DNA from: Vibrio variabilis
GTDB taxonomy: Bacteria > Pseudomonadota > Gammaproteobacteria > Enterobacterales > Vibrionaceae
Length of the DNA: 64,000 nt
Reading direction: 5' to 3'
Assembly: GCF_003263785.1 (NCBI RefSeq)
Contig: NZ_JYJK01000073.1
Span: 186,001 to 250,000 of the forward strand
Below the pieces are notes generated by a model. The model had not been told where the DNA came from. It saw nothing but the letters and a program-made list of their open reading frames with translations, and did no database searches. The position numbers and the translations under genes are program-made. Within the stretch, counting starts at the first letter, position 1; each line of letters opens with the position of its first letter. This document shows positions 1 through 9,565 of this stretch, piece after piece.

Positions 1-540
1 GTTAAAGTACTTATCAGGCTTGGGCCAGTTCTGCATGCTGTCTCCCGCCAGCAATATGCCGCCCTCTCGCTCGAGCAATATCAGGCCTTCTTTAGGATGA
101 CTGGTCGCAAACTCATGATAAGAAGCCCCTTTAATCGGAAGTTCACTTCCAGGCTTTAATATTCGGTCTGCTCGGTAATATTCTGCTTTAGAAGACTTAG
201 TGAAGCCGCGCACATACGGAGCCTCTACAGACCAAAGCGTGGCTTTAAACGTCTCTTTGTAAAATGGGTCATCAAAACCATGGAATGCAGCGAGACGCAC
301 CACATGAGTAACATCGCCGAGTTCATCGAGTTGCGCGATACCTTTTTCGTTCAGTCGCACAGAGTTCACTAAAATCAGCTCACTACCTTGTTTAATCACC
401 ATCATATTGCGACTAAACGTCATTTTGAACGGACCAAACTTAGGATGAGGCGCTTTCATCTCCACCGAGCCTGTCACCATATAGATGTCGTCGATGATGT
501 GATGCAATTCGCCGTGAGGCAGTGGTTCTGGGTAGATCAT
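1..540 (-). CDS. Conserved protein, metallo-hydrolase-like (partial, runs off left edge)
   Basis: At least 180 residues are visible, from ATG at 540 to the window edge, with no stop. It begins MIYPEPLPHGELHHIIDDIY, then contains HVVRLAAFHGFDDPFY in the middle and GGILLAGDSMQNW at the edge. The last stretch resembles the strand-loop G-D-S/T segment of metallo-beta-lactamase-fold hydrolases, but the classical HxHxDH motif is not visible in this part. The C-terminus is missing, so function is unassigned. It is divergent from nfeD, with 154 bases between the two starts. Confidence 0.6.
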   Translation of the reverse strand, partial: MIYPEPLPHGELHHIIDDIYMVTGSVEMKAPHPKFGPFKMTFSRNMMVIKQGSELILVNSVRLNEKGIAQLDELGDVTHVVRLAAFHGFDDPFYKETFKATLWSVEAPYVRGFTKSSKAEYYRADRILKPGSELPIKGASYHEFATSHPKEGLILLEREGGILLAGDSMQNWPKPDKYFN

Positions 541-694
541 AGCCGCTCCTGTCATGAAGTTTGCTAATTTCAATGGATTCTATTCACATCATGCTTGAGT
601 CTAGACGGACTATGGTGTTGTAGCCATTATCAGAGGGAATTCGCCTATACTTTAAGGACAACAAGCGCATCAAGTCCTTGAATAGGAGGATAGT

Positions 695-2060
695 ATGAAA
701 CGTTTGTGGCTACTACTTCTCACATTGACTCTATTTACGAGTCAGGCGCTAGCAAATACCGTTTGGATTTTACCTGTCAACGGCGCGATTGGACCTGCAA
801 ACAGTGACTATCTATCACGTGAAATCGAACTGGCTCATACCCAAGGTGTAAGCCTTATTATCCTGAAAATGGACACGCCAGGCGGTTTAGACAACGCCAT
901 GCGAGATATTGTCCACGCCATTACGGCTTCCAATATCCCTATCGCGACTTGGGTTGGACCTGCAGGATCACGTGCTGCCAGTGCTGGCACCTATATTTTG
1001 CTCGCCAGCCATATTGCTGCGATGGCTGAAGGTACAAACCTTGGTGCCGCTACGCCAGTTGCTTTGGGCGGAGGTAAGTCGCCAACCTCTCCGGCAGGCA
1101 AAGCTGATGATAAAGAGCCCGTTAACGACGATAACAACTCGCAGCAAGTGCCCGCTAAAACCGCATCAGAGAAAAAGGTCATTAATGATGCGAAAGCCTA
1201 TATCAAAGGCCTTGCTAGGCTACATAACCGAAATGCTGAGTGGGCTCAAAAAGCGGTAACCGAAGCGGCCAGTCTCGATGCCACAGACGCGTTAGAGCTC
1301 AATGTCATTGATTACTTGGTCAACTCCCCTGAAGAGCTGGTCGACGCCATCAATGGGAAAGCCATCACTGTTGCCAACCAGCAAGTGACGCCGTCACTCG
1401 TAAGCCCCATTTTTGTTGAACGCAAACCTGATTGGCGCGCAGAGATGTTGGCCGTTATCACCAATCCCAATGTCGCCTATATCTTAATGCTGATAGGCAT
1501 TTATGGCCTTCTTCTTGAGTTTTATAACCCTGGAATTGGACTTCCTGGTGTACTTGGGGGTATTTGCCTATTACTTGCCATGTACGCACTGCAAATGATG
1601 CCTGTGAATTACGCAGGTCTTGCACTTTTATTGCTTGGCATCGCACTCATGGTCGCGGAAGCATTCAGCCCAAGCTTCGGCATCCTAGGCCTTGGCGGAC
1701 TCGTTGCTTCGTGCTCGGCTCGATTTTTCTTATGGATAGTGAACTGCCCAATTTTCAGGTGGCACTACCCCTCATTTTCGGCATTGGCTATTTTCATTAG
1801 CGCTCATTCTGCTGGTCGTGGGTTTGCTGCTTCGCATTCGTCGTAAACACATCACTACGGGTACAGAAACCTTTCCAGGTAAGGTCGCAGTCGTCAGCGA
1901 TGACTTTGTCGATGGGCGCGGGCGAGTTCAATTAAATGGTGCACTTTGGAGCGCAACATCCGACGACAACTCTAGCCCTCAGCGCGGCGACAAAGTTACC
2001 GTCGTCGATATCCAAGGGCTAAAACTCAAAATCACGTCCCATAAACGTCCAGAAAATTAG
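695..2060 (+). CDS. nfeD: NfeD family membrane-bound serine protease (two frameshifts)
   Basis: Restored product is about 455 residues, the usual size of the long NfeD form. It has an N-terminal signal peptide (MKRLWLLLLTLTLFTSQALA), a ClpP-class serine protease domain with MDTPGGLDNAM and a GSRAASAGTYI segment holding the likely catalytic Ser, several hydrophobic helices (about residues 255-370), and a C-terminal soluble OB-fold (GTETFPGKVAVV...GDKVTVVDIQG). Frame is lost near 1708 (GCTTC, one T short) and again at the T run 1791-1794 (one T short). Adding one base at each place restores a continuous protein. The neighbour is a slipin 9 bases downstream, the classical NfeD-stomatin operon in which NfeD cleaves the stomatin partner. 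Family assignment is firm; the frameshifts look like sequence errors. Confidence 0.9.
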
Positions 2061-2069
2061 GAGGCGCGT

Positions 2070-2849
2070 ATGTTAAGTTACACATTTGGAGTCATTGGCG
2101 TTTTATTGATTGCTTTGGCGACACAAATTTTCAAAGTGCTGCGCGAATATGAGCGTGGTGTCGTGTTCTTTCTTGGTCGATTTCAAGAGGTTAAAGGGCC
2201 TGGTCTGATTATCTTGATTCCCTTTATTCAGCAAATGGTGCGTGTCGATTTAAGAACCGTGGTTCTGGACGTGCCGACTCAAGACTTGATCACCCGAGAC
2301 AACGTGTCAGTCCGCGTGAATGCTGTTGTCTACTTCCGCGTCGTTGACCCACAAATGGCCATCAACAATATCGAGAGCTATAACGATGCCACCAGCCAAC
2401 TATCACAAACAACCCTACGCTCTGTGTTAGGTCAGCATGAACTGGATGAACTGTTGTCAGAAAGAGAACGTCTTAACAAAGATCTACAAGCCATACTCGA
2501 TCAGCAAACCGATGATTGGGGCATCAAAATCGCGACCGTTGAAGTGAAACACGTCGATCTAAACGAAAGCATGGTTAGGGCATTAGCAAGACAGGCAGAA
2601 GCCGAACGTAACCGCCGAGCGAAGATCATTCATGCAACTGGTGAGCTCGAGGCGTCGAATAAATTGAAAGAGGCCGCTGAGATCCTGAATCAAGCGCCGA
2701 ACGCTCTACAACTTAGGTACATGCAAACACTCACTGAAATAACCAATGACAAGACCTCTACTATTGTGTTCCCGCTGCCCATCAACTTAGCAGAGGCGGT
2801 ATCCGACATTGCTAAAGCAGTACAAAAAGACAAACCAAGCGATAGCTAA
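2070..2849 (+). CDS. Slipin (stomatin-like SPFH/Band 7 membrane protein)
   Basis: 259 residues. A single N-terminal membrane segment (about residues 3-20) is followed by the [12 protein letters not shown] start of the SPFH/Band 7 domain, [20 protein letters not shown], and a coiled-coil rich C-terminal half ([33 protein letters not shown], about 175-215). Slipins oligomerise on the inner membrane and organise microdomains. The start is ATG after GGAGGCGCGT. It is co-transcribed with nfeD, whose protease is known in other organisms to cut the C-terminal region of the partner stomatin. A strong stem-loop terminator follows at 2892. Confidence 0.92.
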   Translation: MLSYTFGVIGVLLIALATQIFKVLREYERGVVFFLGRFQEVKGPGLIILIPFIQQMVRVDLRTVVLDVPTQDLITRDNVSVRVNAVVYFRVVDPQMAINNIESYNDATSQLSQTTLRSVLGQHELDELLSERERLNKDLQAILDQQTDDWGIKIATVEVKHVDLNESMVRALARQAEAERNRRAKIIHATGELEASNKLKEAAEILNQAPNALQLRYMQTLTEITNDKTSTIVFPLPINLAEAVSDIAKAVQKDKPSDS

Positions 2850-2891
2850 TCTTACCGCTCTGCTTGGTGTGGCATGACTTTGCGCACAAAA

Positions 2892-2929
2892 AAAACACCA
2901 CCATTGGATAGCTCCAAAGGTGGTGTTTT
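2892..2929. terminator. Bidirectional rho-independent terminator
   Basis: An 11-base perfect stem (AAAACACCACC at 2892-2902 and GGTGGTGTTTT at 2919-2929) has A and T runs on both sides. It lies between the convergent ends of the slipin gene and the acyltransferase gene, so it can serve both strands. Confidence 0.9.
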
Positions 2930-2957
2930 CTTGTTCTAGATAGTCTTAGAAACGTCT

Positions 2958-4100
2958 TTACGCTTCTGCGGCTTCAGGCATCTCTGCCTTATCTAGCAAA
3001 ATGTTCTTAACCGGGTTGGCATAGCTATCTAACAAGTATTGGTGTGCACCTTCTGGCAGCACATCAAGCTTCTCTTTTAGCGTTGTGCGCGTAGCTTCAG
3101 TAATGGTGTCATCTTCCAAACCAGCAGCCAACTTGTTAATTGGGAACAAGGTGTAGTTTGCATGGATTTGGCGGTCGATCTCTTGCGCCAAAGCTTCTGG
3201 TGTTTCGAAGTCTTGGTCAATCACATCACCAAACACGACGTTTACGCGGTCTTTGCGACCAACAATGCCTTGCACGATGCTTTCGATATCTTCGAACTCA
3301 CCTTTTTGATAGTTGCCATGCGTCGCTTTTTCGTACAGCTCTTTTGCCTTAGCAATGTCACACGGGTCATTCTCGTAAGACACCGATACAGGTACGATTT
3401 TCAGCGAGCGAATGTACTCTGCAAACGCCACTTTTTGCTTGCGGCCTTCAACATGGAACATCTTTAGAATCGCCGGATCAGTGAAGTCGTTGCCATCTTT
3501 TGCACGACCTTCTTTCTGAGCAATCCAGATTGAGTTACCAGTATCCAGCGAGTGCTTAATGTACGAAGACAATGTGCCCAAGGCTCTCATCATCTCACGT
3601 GGGCCTTTAAGCGAGCGCTTAACGATAAAGCTCTTGTTAAGGCGCATGAGTTCAGTCGCACACGGCTTTTTAAGTAAGTTATCACCAATAGCAATGCGAA
3701 CGGTTCTATGGTTATTTTGGTGTAATCCGTAGTTAACCAGAGCCGGATCCATCGCGATATCACGGTGGTTAGATACAAATAGGTAAGAGGTGTTTTTATC
3801 TAGCTTATCAAGACCTTGATAAGTCACACCTTGCGTTGTCGCGTCTAGCGTTTGCTCTAGGTACTTTTTCACTTCTAGCTGAATAGCTTCTACGCTATCA
3901 AGCTTCGCCCACTTGAATTTTAGGTACACTTTGACCAATGGGCTCATCAGCGCTTTAAACCAAGGCGCATGATTAGAAAAACGGTGCTGCAAAATAGCAT
4001 CAATAAATTCAGCGTCGTTGATCAATCGATCAATTGCGGCTGGGATCTCGTCATCATTGTAAGGACGAATATCAATATAAGGATCTGTCTGTGTTGTCAT
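2958..4100 (-). CDS. 1-acyl-sn-glycerol-3-phosphate acyltransferase family protein (PlsC-like)
   Basis: 380 residues. The acyltransferase core carries SNHRDIAMDPALVNYGL (the NH...D catalytic block, residues about 110-126) and, downstream, IWIAQKEGRAKDGNDF, equivalent to the EGxR substrate-binding block. The spacing in the first block is His-x5-Asp, one longer than the textbook HX4D. That, and the large extra C-terminal domain, separate it from the ~240-residue housekeeping PlsC. Family members acylate lyso-phospholipid or glycerol-phosphate type acceptors at the inner membrane; the true acceptor is unknown. It is monocistronic and convergent with the slipin gene. Confidence 0.8.
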   Translation of the reverse strand: MTTQTDPYIDIRPYNDDEIPAAIDRLINDAEFIDAILQHRFSNHAPWFKALMSPLVKVYLKFKWAKLDSVEAIQLEVKKYLEQTLDATTQGVTYQGLDKLDKNTSYLFVSNHRDIAMDPALVNYGLHQNNHRTVRIAIGDNLLKKPCATELMRLNKSFIVKRSLKGPREMMRALGTLSSYIKHSLDTGNSIWIAQKEGRAKDGNDFTDPAILKMFHVEGRKQKVAFAEYIRSLKIVPVSVSYENDPCDIAKAKELYEKATHGNYQKGEFEDIESIVQGIVGRKDRVNVVFGDVIDQDFETPEALAQEIDRQIHANYTLFPINKLAAGLEDDTITEATRTTLKEKLDVLPEGAHQYLLDSYANPVKNILLDKAEMPEAAEA

Positions 4101-4298
4101 GTTTGTTACATCAAATTAAAAGCTGCCATATTCTACGCCCTGTGACTAAAGACCGCAGCCCTATTACGTCTATTTTTGTTAAGGTCAGACCACAGTTTTA
4201 CCATCTTGTTCACTATCAACCACATAAAAGTGTGATCTTTAGTTGGCATTCCCCCATCAAGGGGTAACCTACGCGCAGATCCACAGTTTAAGACCATC

Positions 4299-4901
4299 AT
4301 GAATCACGCAATCGACTTTCAATCAAACAGTTACGACTTTGTCACTATCACCGCACGTAAAAAAACGCTGCATAACCAGCTAATTCGTGTCGAGGAAGGT
4401 CAAGTGATAGTCAGGCTGGGTAAGAATGAATATCTATACCAAGCTGGCGAACTCTTTTGGCTGCCGTTTGACTGCCTAACAAGCTTGACGATACTACCGC
4501 ATACCAAGCTAAGTACCGTGAAGTTTTCTGTACGACTGCGCGATAAGTTCCCTGGTCAAGCAGGCCATGTCAAAGCTACGCCACTAACGAGCGCGATTCT
4601 AGATAGACTCATCCGCGCATCGAGTGACGAGATTAAAAACGATATGCTGCAAGTCCTACGTCATGAGGTTGCTGCGATGTCACCTGCACTCACTCTAGAT
4701 AGTACCAGCGAAAACATCTCGCGCTGGACTCCGGGTTCAAATTCTGTTTCTGGTGAACTGGCCTTAGTACTGCTTGTTCGTGAAGCTCGCAAGCTTAAAC
4801 TGTCTGGTAAAAAGCCAGAGGCAATTTGTAAGCAGCTGTTTGCTGGTAATCAAGCACAGTTCCAGCTACTTACCCAAAACTTACTGGGTACTGAACTCTA
4901 G
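4299..4901 (+). CDS. Cupin-like sensor protein related to AraC regulator N-termini
   Basis: 200 residues. Residues about 15-90 form a small beta-rich cupin-type domain (LIRVEEGQVIVRLGKNEYLYQAGELFWLPFDCLTSL) like the ligand-binding half of AraC-family regulators. The C-terminal ~100 residues are helical, but I cannot recognise a clear tandem HTH of the AraC type, so DNA binding is uncertain. The start ATG at 4299 is weakly supported by a ribosome site. Two hairpins follow. Likely a regulator or ligand-sensing protein; no target can be assigned. Confidence 0.6.
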   Translation: MNHAIDFQSNSYDFVTITARKKTLHNQLIRVEEGQVIVRLGKNEYLYQAGELFWLPFDCLTSLTILPHTKLSTVKFSVRLRDKFPGQAGHVKATPLTSAILDRLIRASSDEIKNDMLQVLRHEVAAMSPALTLDSTSENISRWTPGSNSVSGELALVLLVREARKLKLSGKKPEAICKQLFAGNQAQFQLLTQNLLGTEL

Positions 4902-4938
4902 GTGACACCCTTTCGGGTGACTTTTTTCCCAATATGCA

Positions 4939-4964
4939 ACAAAGCGAGCCTAGGCTCGCTTTGT
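4939..4964. terminator. Bidirectional terminator hairpin
   Basis: Near-perfect 26-base palindrome (ACAAAGCGAGCC and its complement around a central TA) between the end of the cupin gene and the convergent exported-protein gene. A weaker hairpin, CACCC-TTTC-GGGTG followed by T6, sits just upstream at about 4907-4926 and probably terminates the plus-strand gene. Confidence 0.8.
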
Positions 4965-5012
4965 GTTTATTCTGCTCAAATCTATTCAATGATTGAAAGT
5001 TTCTAATACGCT

Positions 5013-5506
5013 CTAAAATGGCACTTCAACTTGCATCATCATGTCACCCTGGTAATCCTGGTGCCAACGATAATCAAGACGCAATCTTGGCTCTTTACCT
5101 TTCTCGCCAAACCCAACACCAAAGTGCAGTCCTTGCGCCATCAACCACTCTTGCATCGACATTTCATCTTTACGACGAGCGATTTCTTCAGGCGCCCAAA
5201 GGCCAACCCCGACAAAGCTATTGTCGATGTTTCCAGTCAACACGGGTTCAGACTCTTGGTTCAACAGCCACTGATCCCAGTAGGAGTCTTGTAAGGAATT
5301 GGTCGGGGGTTCAGGCTCGATGAGACCGCCAAGCGTCACAACTTGGTTGCCGATATAACTGAAGGGTTGGTGATAAGCGAGCAAAAAGACTCTTCCTCCG
5401 TCGCTTTAATAACGACAGACTTACTCGACTTACTCTCACAAAATGCATACGCAAGAGGGCTACTGACGGCCACTGCTAAAGCAATACAAATCCATGTTGC
5501 TTTCAT
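5013..5506 (-). CDS. Small exported hypothetical protein (frameshifted)
   Basis: Restored length is about 164 residues from ATG at 5506. The N-terminus, MKATWICIALAVAVSSPLAYA, is a clear signal peptide. The mature part contains LLAYHQPFSYIGNQVVTLGG and a C-terminal region rich in aromatic and acidic residues (LRLDYRWHQDYQGDMMMQ) that may be a short beta structure. The frame breaks in the A5 run at 5383-5387; one more A (a T on the coding strand) joins signal peptide and body. I recognise no family and infer only a periplasmic or outer-membrane location. Confidence 0.65.
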
Positions 5507-5537
5507 TTTTTATAAATTATCCATTTTGGTTATATGG

Positions 5538-6050
5538 TCAATATAGCTTATGGGCGACCAAATGTTTAGCGACACTTACCGTCGTTAAGTGATCTACATT
5601 CAAACCTTGGGACAAACTGTAGCGAATAGTGGTAGAGCGAACTTTCACTTTCTCGGGACAGGCTAGCAATGACCAACGCTCAACGATTTGCTGAGCGTTA
5701 TAAAATTTTTCAAAGCTAAATAGATTGTCAGGACCCAACACAAAAGTCAGCTCCGCATCTGGGTAACGCTGCTCAAGGGCTTCTAGCACCGCAAATGTGG
5801 TCACAGAACTATTGGGTTGGTAAAGATGCTCTTCGATATCTGAGCGCTCGACATTACTTTGGGCGAGATCGTCTATAAACATATCGACCAGTTGGCAGCG
5901 AATGCTGTAATCCAACATACTTTTGCCCCAAGCATGAGAGATACTTGGCACTAGCAGCACCTTGTCAAAATGGCTCAATGATTGAATCACGCTCTTGTGG
6001 CCAAGGCTCGGTGGGTTAAAGGCGCTGCCAAATATCGCTATTTTTGTCAT
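5538..6050 (-). CDS. NadD-like nicotinate-nucleotide adenylyltransferase
   Basis: 170 residues, shorter than housekeeping NadD (about 210). The N-terminus MTKIAIFGSAFNPPSLGHKS is the nucleotidyltransferase start, but the usual HxGH is SLGH here, so the first His is replaced by Ser. FVLGPDNLFSFEKFYNAQQI matches the central G-x-D-x-L-F block, and VRSTTIRYSL matches the C-terminal ISSTxIR motif. The reaction would be ATP plus nicotinate mononucleotide to deamido-NAD. It is divergent from nadE, which makes the next step, so a role in NAD synthesis or salvage is well supported by context. A second, canonical nadD probably exists elsewhere. Confidence 0.8.
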   Translation of the reverse strand: MTKIAIFGSAFNPPSLGHKSVIQSLSHFDKVLLVPSISHAWGKSMLDYSIRCQLVDMFIDDLAQSNVERSDIEEHLYQPNSSVTTFAVLEALEQRYPDAELTFVLGPDNLFSFEKFYNAQQIVERWSLLACPEKVKVRSTTIRYSLSQGLNVDHLTTVSVAKHLVAHKLY

Positions 6051-6069
6051 ATGTATCTCAATAAATCGT

Positions 6070-6083
6070 ATCTATGCATAGAT
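6070..6083. promoter_or_regulatory. Perfect 14-base palindrome between nadD-like and nadE genes
   Basis: ATCTATGCATAGAT is an uninterrupted perfect palindrome in the 117-base divergent intergenic region. It is a candidate operator for shared control of the two NAD genes; the binding protein is unknown. Confidence 0.35.
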
Positions 6084-6167
6084 TGGCCACCACTGTAACT
6101 TTTTTTCAGCGATGTTCGTAGGTATCATACAAGAAATCATTTTTGCTTGCAGGAAAAGGGATCCCAC

Positions 6168-6997
6168 ATGGAACAACTTATTCGAGACGAGATGCGCGTG
6201 CTTCCGTCTATCGACCCACAATTTGAAATTGAACGCCGTGTTGCATTTATCAAGACGAAATTGCAGCAGTCTGGATGCAAATCCATCGTTCTTGGTATCA
6301 GTGGGGGTGTGGACTCAACAACTTGTGGCCGTTTGGCACAATTGGCGGTAAACGAGCTTAACCAAGCGAGCGACAGCAACGACTACCAATTTATCGCAGT
6401 GCGCTTGCCTTATGGTGAGCAGAAAGACGAAGACGAAGCACAGCTAGCGCTTTCTTTCATTGAGCCGACTCATTCTGTCTCAGTGAACATTAAAGCGGGT
6501 GTTGATGGTCTTCATGCTGCATCACACGTTGCACTAGAAGGCACTGGTCTACTACCAACAGACGCGGCGAAAGTCGATTTTGTTAAAGGTAACGTAAAAG
6601 CGCGTGCACGTATGGTAGCGCAGTACGAAATCGCTGGTTACGTTGGTGGTTTAGTGCTTGGAACTGACCACTCAGCAGAAAACATCACGGGTTTCTACAC
6701 CAAGTTTGGTGACGGCGCTTGTGACTTGGCACCACTATTTGGTTTAAGCAAACGCCAAGTTCGTGAAGTAGCAGCAACGCTTGGTGCGCCAGCGTTACTT
6801 GTTAAGAAAACACCAACTGCCGATCTTGAAGAGCTCGACCCACAAAAAGCCGATGAAGATGCGCTAAACCTAACCTACGACCAGATTGATGACTTCTTAG
6901 AGGCAAACCCGTTTCTCAAGACGTTTCAGACAAGTTGGTTGCTATTTACAAAGCAACACAACACAAACGTGAAGCGATCCCGACAATCTACGACTAA
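6168..6997 (+). CDS. nadE: NH3-dependent NAD+ synthetase (frameshifted near C-terminus)
   Basis: Restored length is 276 residues, the size of the ammonia-dependent enzyme. The ATP pyrophosphatase loop SGGVDSTTC lies near residue 50. Further family blocks are [32 protein letters not shown] and [13 protein letters not shown]. It converts deamido-NAD, ATP and ammonia to NAD. I chose ATG at 6168, preceded by AGGAAAAGGG, over the upstream TTG at 6147. Frame is lost at about 6911 (CCCGTTT, one G short); restored, the end reads [22 protein letters not shown] then TAA. A terminator follows at once. Confidence 0.93.
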
Positions 6998-7020
6998 TCC
7001 GAGTCTTATAAATGCCCAAA

Positions 7021-7047
7021 GCCAGCAAAAAAATTGCTGGCTTTTTT
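7021..7047 (+). terminator. Rho-independent terminator of nadE
   Basis: GCCAGCAA / TTGCTGGC 8-base stem with an A-rich loop, followed by T6, 24 bases after the restored nadE stop. Confidence 0.9.
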
Positions 7048-7222
7048 CTAGCTTGTGATTTACTTCGCTGAAATCAAATCTTCCCACCGGTCAACTTTTA
7101 ATCACCCCTAACTTGTGCCATTGTTATAAGAGCACAGGTGATAACACGCCTTCGCGCGCATCAATCCACTTGTGCACATGCCCAAGCTAAAACACTTGTT
7201 CATCGAATATAAAGGGGTTGCT

Positions 7223-7468
7223 ATGTTAGGCGAAGATCACTCTCTTCTTAAGGAATTTCCAGAACATCAAGATACCATTTTAGCACTGACACAAAGCGAT
7301 CAAGGCTTTGCTGCAGATACTAAAAACTACAATGCTCTGGATAAAGAAATTCGTGTGTTAGAACTCAACGGTTCACCCATCGAAGATACCGAGATGCATC
7401 AGCTAAAACACAATAGAGCCGTTTTAAAAGACTCGTTGCATCAACGTATAGTGAGTGCTTCAAAATAA
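7223..7468 (+). CDS. YdcH family (DUF465) small protein
   Basis: 81 residues from ATG at 7223, chosen because AAAGGGG lies 8 bases upstream; a longer in-frame ATG at 7172 lacks such a site. The sequence (FPEHQDTILALTQSDQGFAA, then NALDKEIRVLELNGSPIEDTEMHQLKHNRAVLKDSLHQRI) is the short helical hairpin of the YdcH family, including the E-x-N-G-S/T-x-I/T turn. Function in the family is not established. Monocistronic. Confidence 0.8.
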   Translation: MLGEDHSLLKEFPEHQDTILALTQSDQGFAADTKNYNALDKEIRVLELNGSPIEDTEMHQLKHNRAVLKDSLHQRIVSASK

Positions 7469-7548
7469 GCATGTAAATCAAAGCCAGTGCCAGTTGGACA
7501 CTGGCACCTACAATTCAACTCACAACAGCAATCAACTCACAACAGCAA

Positions 7549-9368
7549 TCAACTCACGATTTCCACGTCCGTTCTTGGCACTGAGCAACACGCTAACACC
7601 TTACCTTCCGCAATTTCCGATTCTTGAATCGCAGGTACATCGGGTTGATGAACCAAGCCTGATTCCACCGTCACCTTGCATGCGCCACAAAAACCAGCTC
7701 GGCAAGAATGTGCAATCGACATTCCCGCATCTTCTGCCTGTTCCAGCAGTGTTTTTTGGTTATCCCCTTCAAATACGTTGCCATCGATACTGATTTGAAG
7801 CGCCTTAACGTTGTCTTCCGTCACTGTTGCGACACCAAAGGCTTCTTGATGATAATGATCTTCCGCTAGCCCCTTTTTCAGCATCAGGTTCTTAGCCTTT
7901 TGCATGAAGCCATCAGGGCCGCACACAAACACCTGCCTTGCGGTGAGATCTGGAATTTGTTTCAGGTGGGATAAACTAAAGCGCCCTTTTAAACCTTGCC
8001 ATTCATCGCTAGATTGAGTCAAAGACAGCATCACGGTGAGATTCTCGTGCTTCGCCTCTAGTGATTTAAGCTCCTCGGCAAACGGAATATCATCAACAGT
8101 AGAACATTGATGGAAGAACACCACATTGTTAACGGCGTCTCGGTCTGACAAATCACGAAGCATCGACATCATAGGTGTCACACCACTACCCGCTGAGAGG
8201 AGTAATAGTGGCTCGTGGTCTGCATTCGCCATATGGAAGCTGCCGTTTGGTTTATCTGCAATTAGGGTATCACCCACATGAAAGTGTTCGAACAGCCAAT
8301 TAGACACGCTGCCACCATCGATACGTTTGACTGAGATTGCCAAACGCCCTGGACGAGATGGGCTCGATGATAGAGTGTATAAACGCTTCACAACTTGACC
8401 ATCAAGATTAAGTTCAATTGGAAGGTGCTGCCCTGCTTTGTAATCGGGCATTGCGCCTTTTTGAGGCTCTAGCCAGAAGGTTTCAAAGTTGCGAGCAACG
8501 CGCTCGCGCTCAACACAAACAAACTCTTGTTTTTGAGCGTCTAGATCGTCGTATACTTCTTTATCTTTGTATTCAAGAACTTCAATCTCATCACCAGTGC
8601 GGATCATACCTTCATTTTTGGCGACCAAGTTCTGACCAAAGAAAACGCCACCTCTCTCATTCGCGCGGAAACGCGAGAACGTATTCAACGGCTCTTTGCT
8701 TTCACGGAAGGCTCCTTTCTCCACATCAACCGTCGTCAGAATGCAGCGTTCGCAAGGTTTAACCGCTTCAAACTCGACTTCACCAATTTTAATACGCTTC
8801 CACGAGTCCTCAATAAATGGCTCATCAGAACCCACCACTAAGTTGGTTCTAAACTGCTCCATCGAGTGTGTTTCACTACTGCGGCGATTCAGTTCATCTA
8901 AAGAGCTTGGCTAATGATGAGCAGCGGGTAGCCATCGGCGAAACTTACATTGTGTCCTAGCTTCTCACGCACACGGTTCGATTGCTCACCAGTAAACAAC
9001 AGTTCAACACGCTGATCGAGCACCTGACTAAACCAATCATCCGCTTCGTCGGTTGTAGTGTAAGCAGCAAAGTTGTCTTTCCAAACCGTTGCTGGCGTCT
9101 GCTGTAATTTAAAACTGCTGTATTCTAGCTTTAGCGGCGCCATACCTGGGTAAGTAAAAATGATCCCTGTTGGCAACAAGCTTGACGACACCTTGACCAT
9201 GTTTGGGTATTTACGAGCGGTGACCATAGCCCCATCGGAAAGCGCGACCATAAATCGGCGATCAAAGCACAAACCTTGTTTTTCGACCCAAGAAGAAGAA
9301 AGAGAAATACCGCCAACGGATTTAACGGGATAGATATTGATTTGGGAAAGCAGAGGAGATTTTGACAC
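7549..9368 (-). CDS. MOSC domain / ferredoxin reductase / 2Fe-2S fusion protein (frameshifted)
   Basis: Restored length about 606 residues. Order of domains: MOSC N-terminal beta barrel (IYPVKSVGGISLSSSWVEKQGLCFDRRFMV), MOSC domain (RTNLVVGSDEPFIEDSW, KPCERCILTTVD), an FAD-binding domain (RLYTLSSSPSRPGRLAISVKR), an NAD-binding domain (LLLSAGSGVTPMMSMLRDL) and a plant-type 2Fe-2S ferredoxin at the C-terminus (CRAGFCGAC plus a later Cys, LACCSV). MOSC proteins carry molybdenum-cofactor-bound sulfur transfer or N-hydroxyl reduction activity, as in YcbX and mARC. Here the electron chain NAD(P)H to FAD to 2Fe-2S to MOSC is built into one chain, suggesting self-sufficient reduction of N-hydroxylated compounds (inference). 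Frame is lost near 8904 (one A short in GAGC, read as SQA-SLDELNRRS after repair). Confidence 0.85.
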
Positions 9369-9487
9369 GACTGAGCCCTTTTATTGTTGTCTTCCTTATT
9401 TTGAGCTCAATGGTAACGTCTTTTTTCCCTTAGTCCCAGAAACATAGTGAAATCTTACTCGTTTTCCTCTATCATCCTGTCGCCTAA

Positions 9488-9503
9488 ACGTAAGCGATTG
9501 CAT
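9488..9503 (+). promoter_or_regulatory. Possible PurR-like box upstream of pyrC
   Basis: ACGTAAGCGATTGCAT matches 11 of 16 positions of the E. coli PurR consensus ACGCAAACGTTTTCGT by my hand alignment, and pyrC is a PurR target in E. coli. The match is weak and the dyad imperfect, so this is only a candidate. Confidence 0.25.
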
Positions 9504-9523
9504 TCACATTTTTCGCCACCGTT

Positions 9524-9564
9524 TAGGCTCCGTTTCAAGAAGAATCTAACTTGGTGGGAGCCCA
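9524..9564 (+). promoter_or_regulatory. pyrC leader hairpin that sequesters the Shine-Dalgarno site
   Basis: TTAGGCTCC (9523-9531) can pair with GGAGCCCAA (9557-9565) with one A-C mismatch. The 3' arm contains the only good ribosome site, GGGAG at 9556-9560, just before ATG at 9566. In E. coli, pyrC is controlled by a hairpin of this kind, which forms only in transcripts that start further upstream when CTP is plentiful. Confidence 0.6.
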
Positions 9565-9565
9565 A

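Noticed and set aside
1564..1800. Open frame inside nfeD
   Set aside because: It is the middle segment of nfeD between two missing bases and is not a separate gene.
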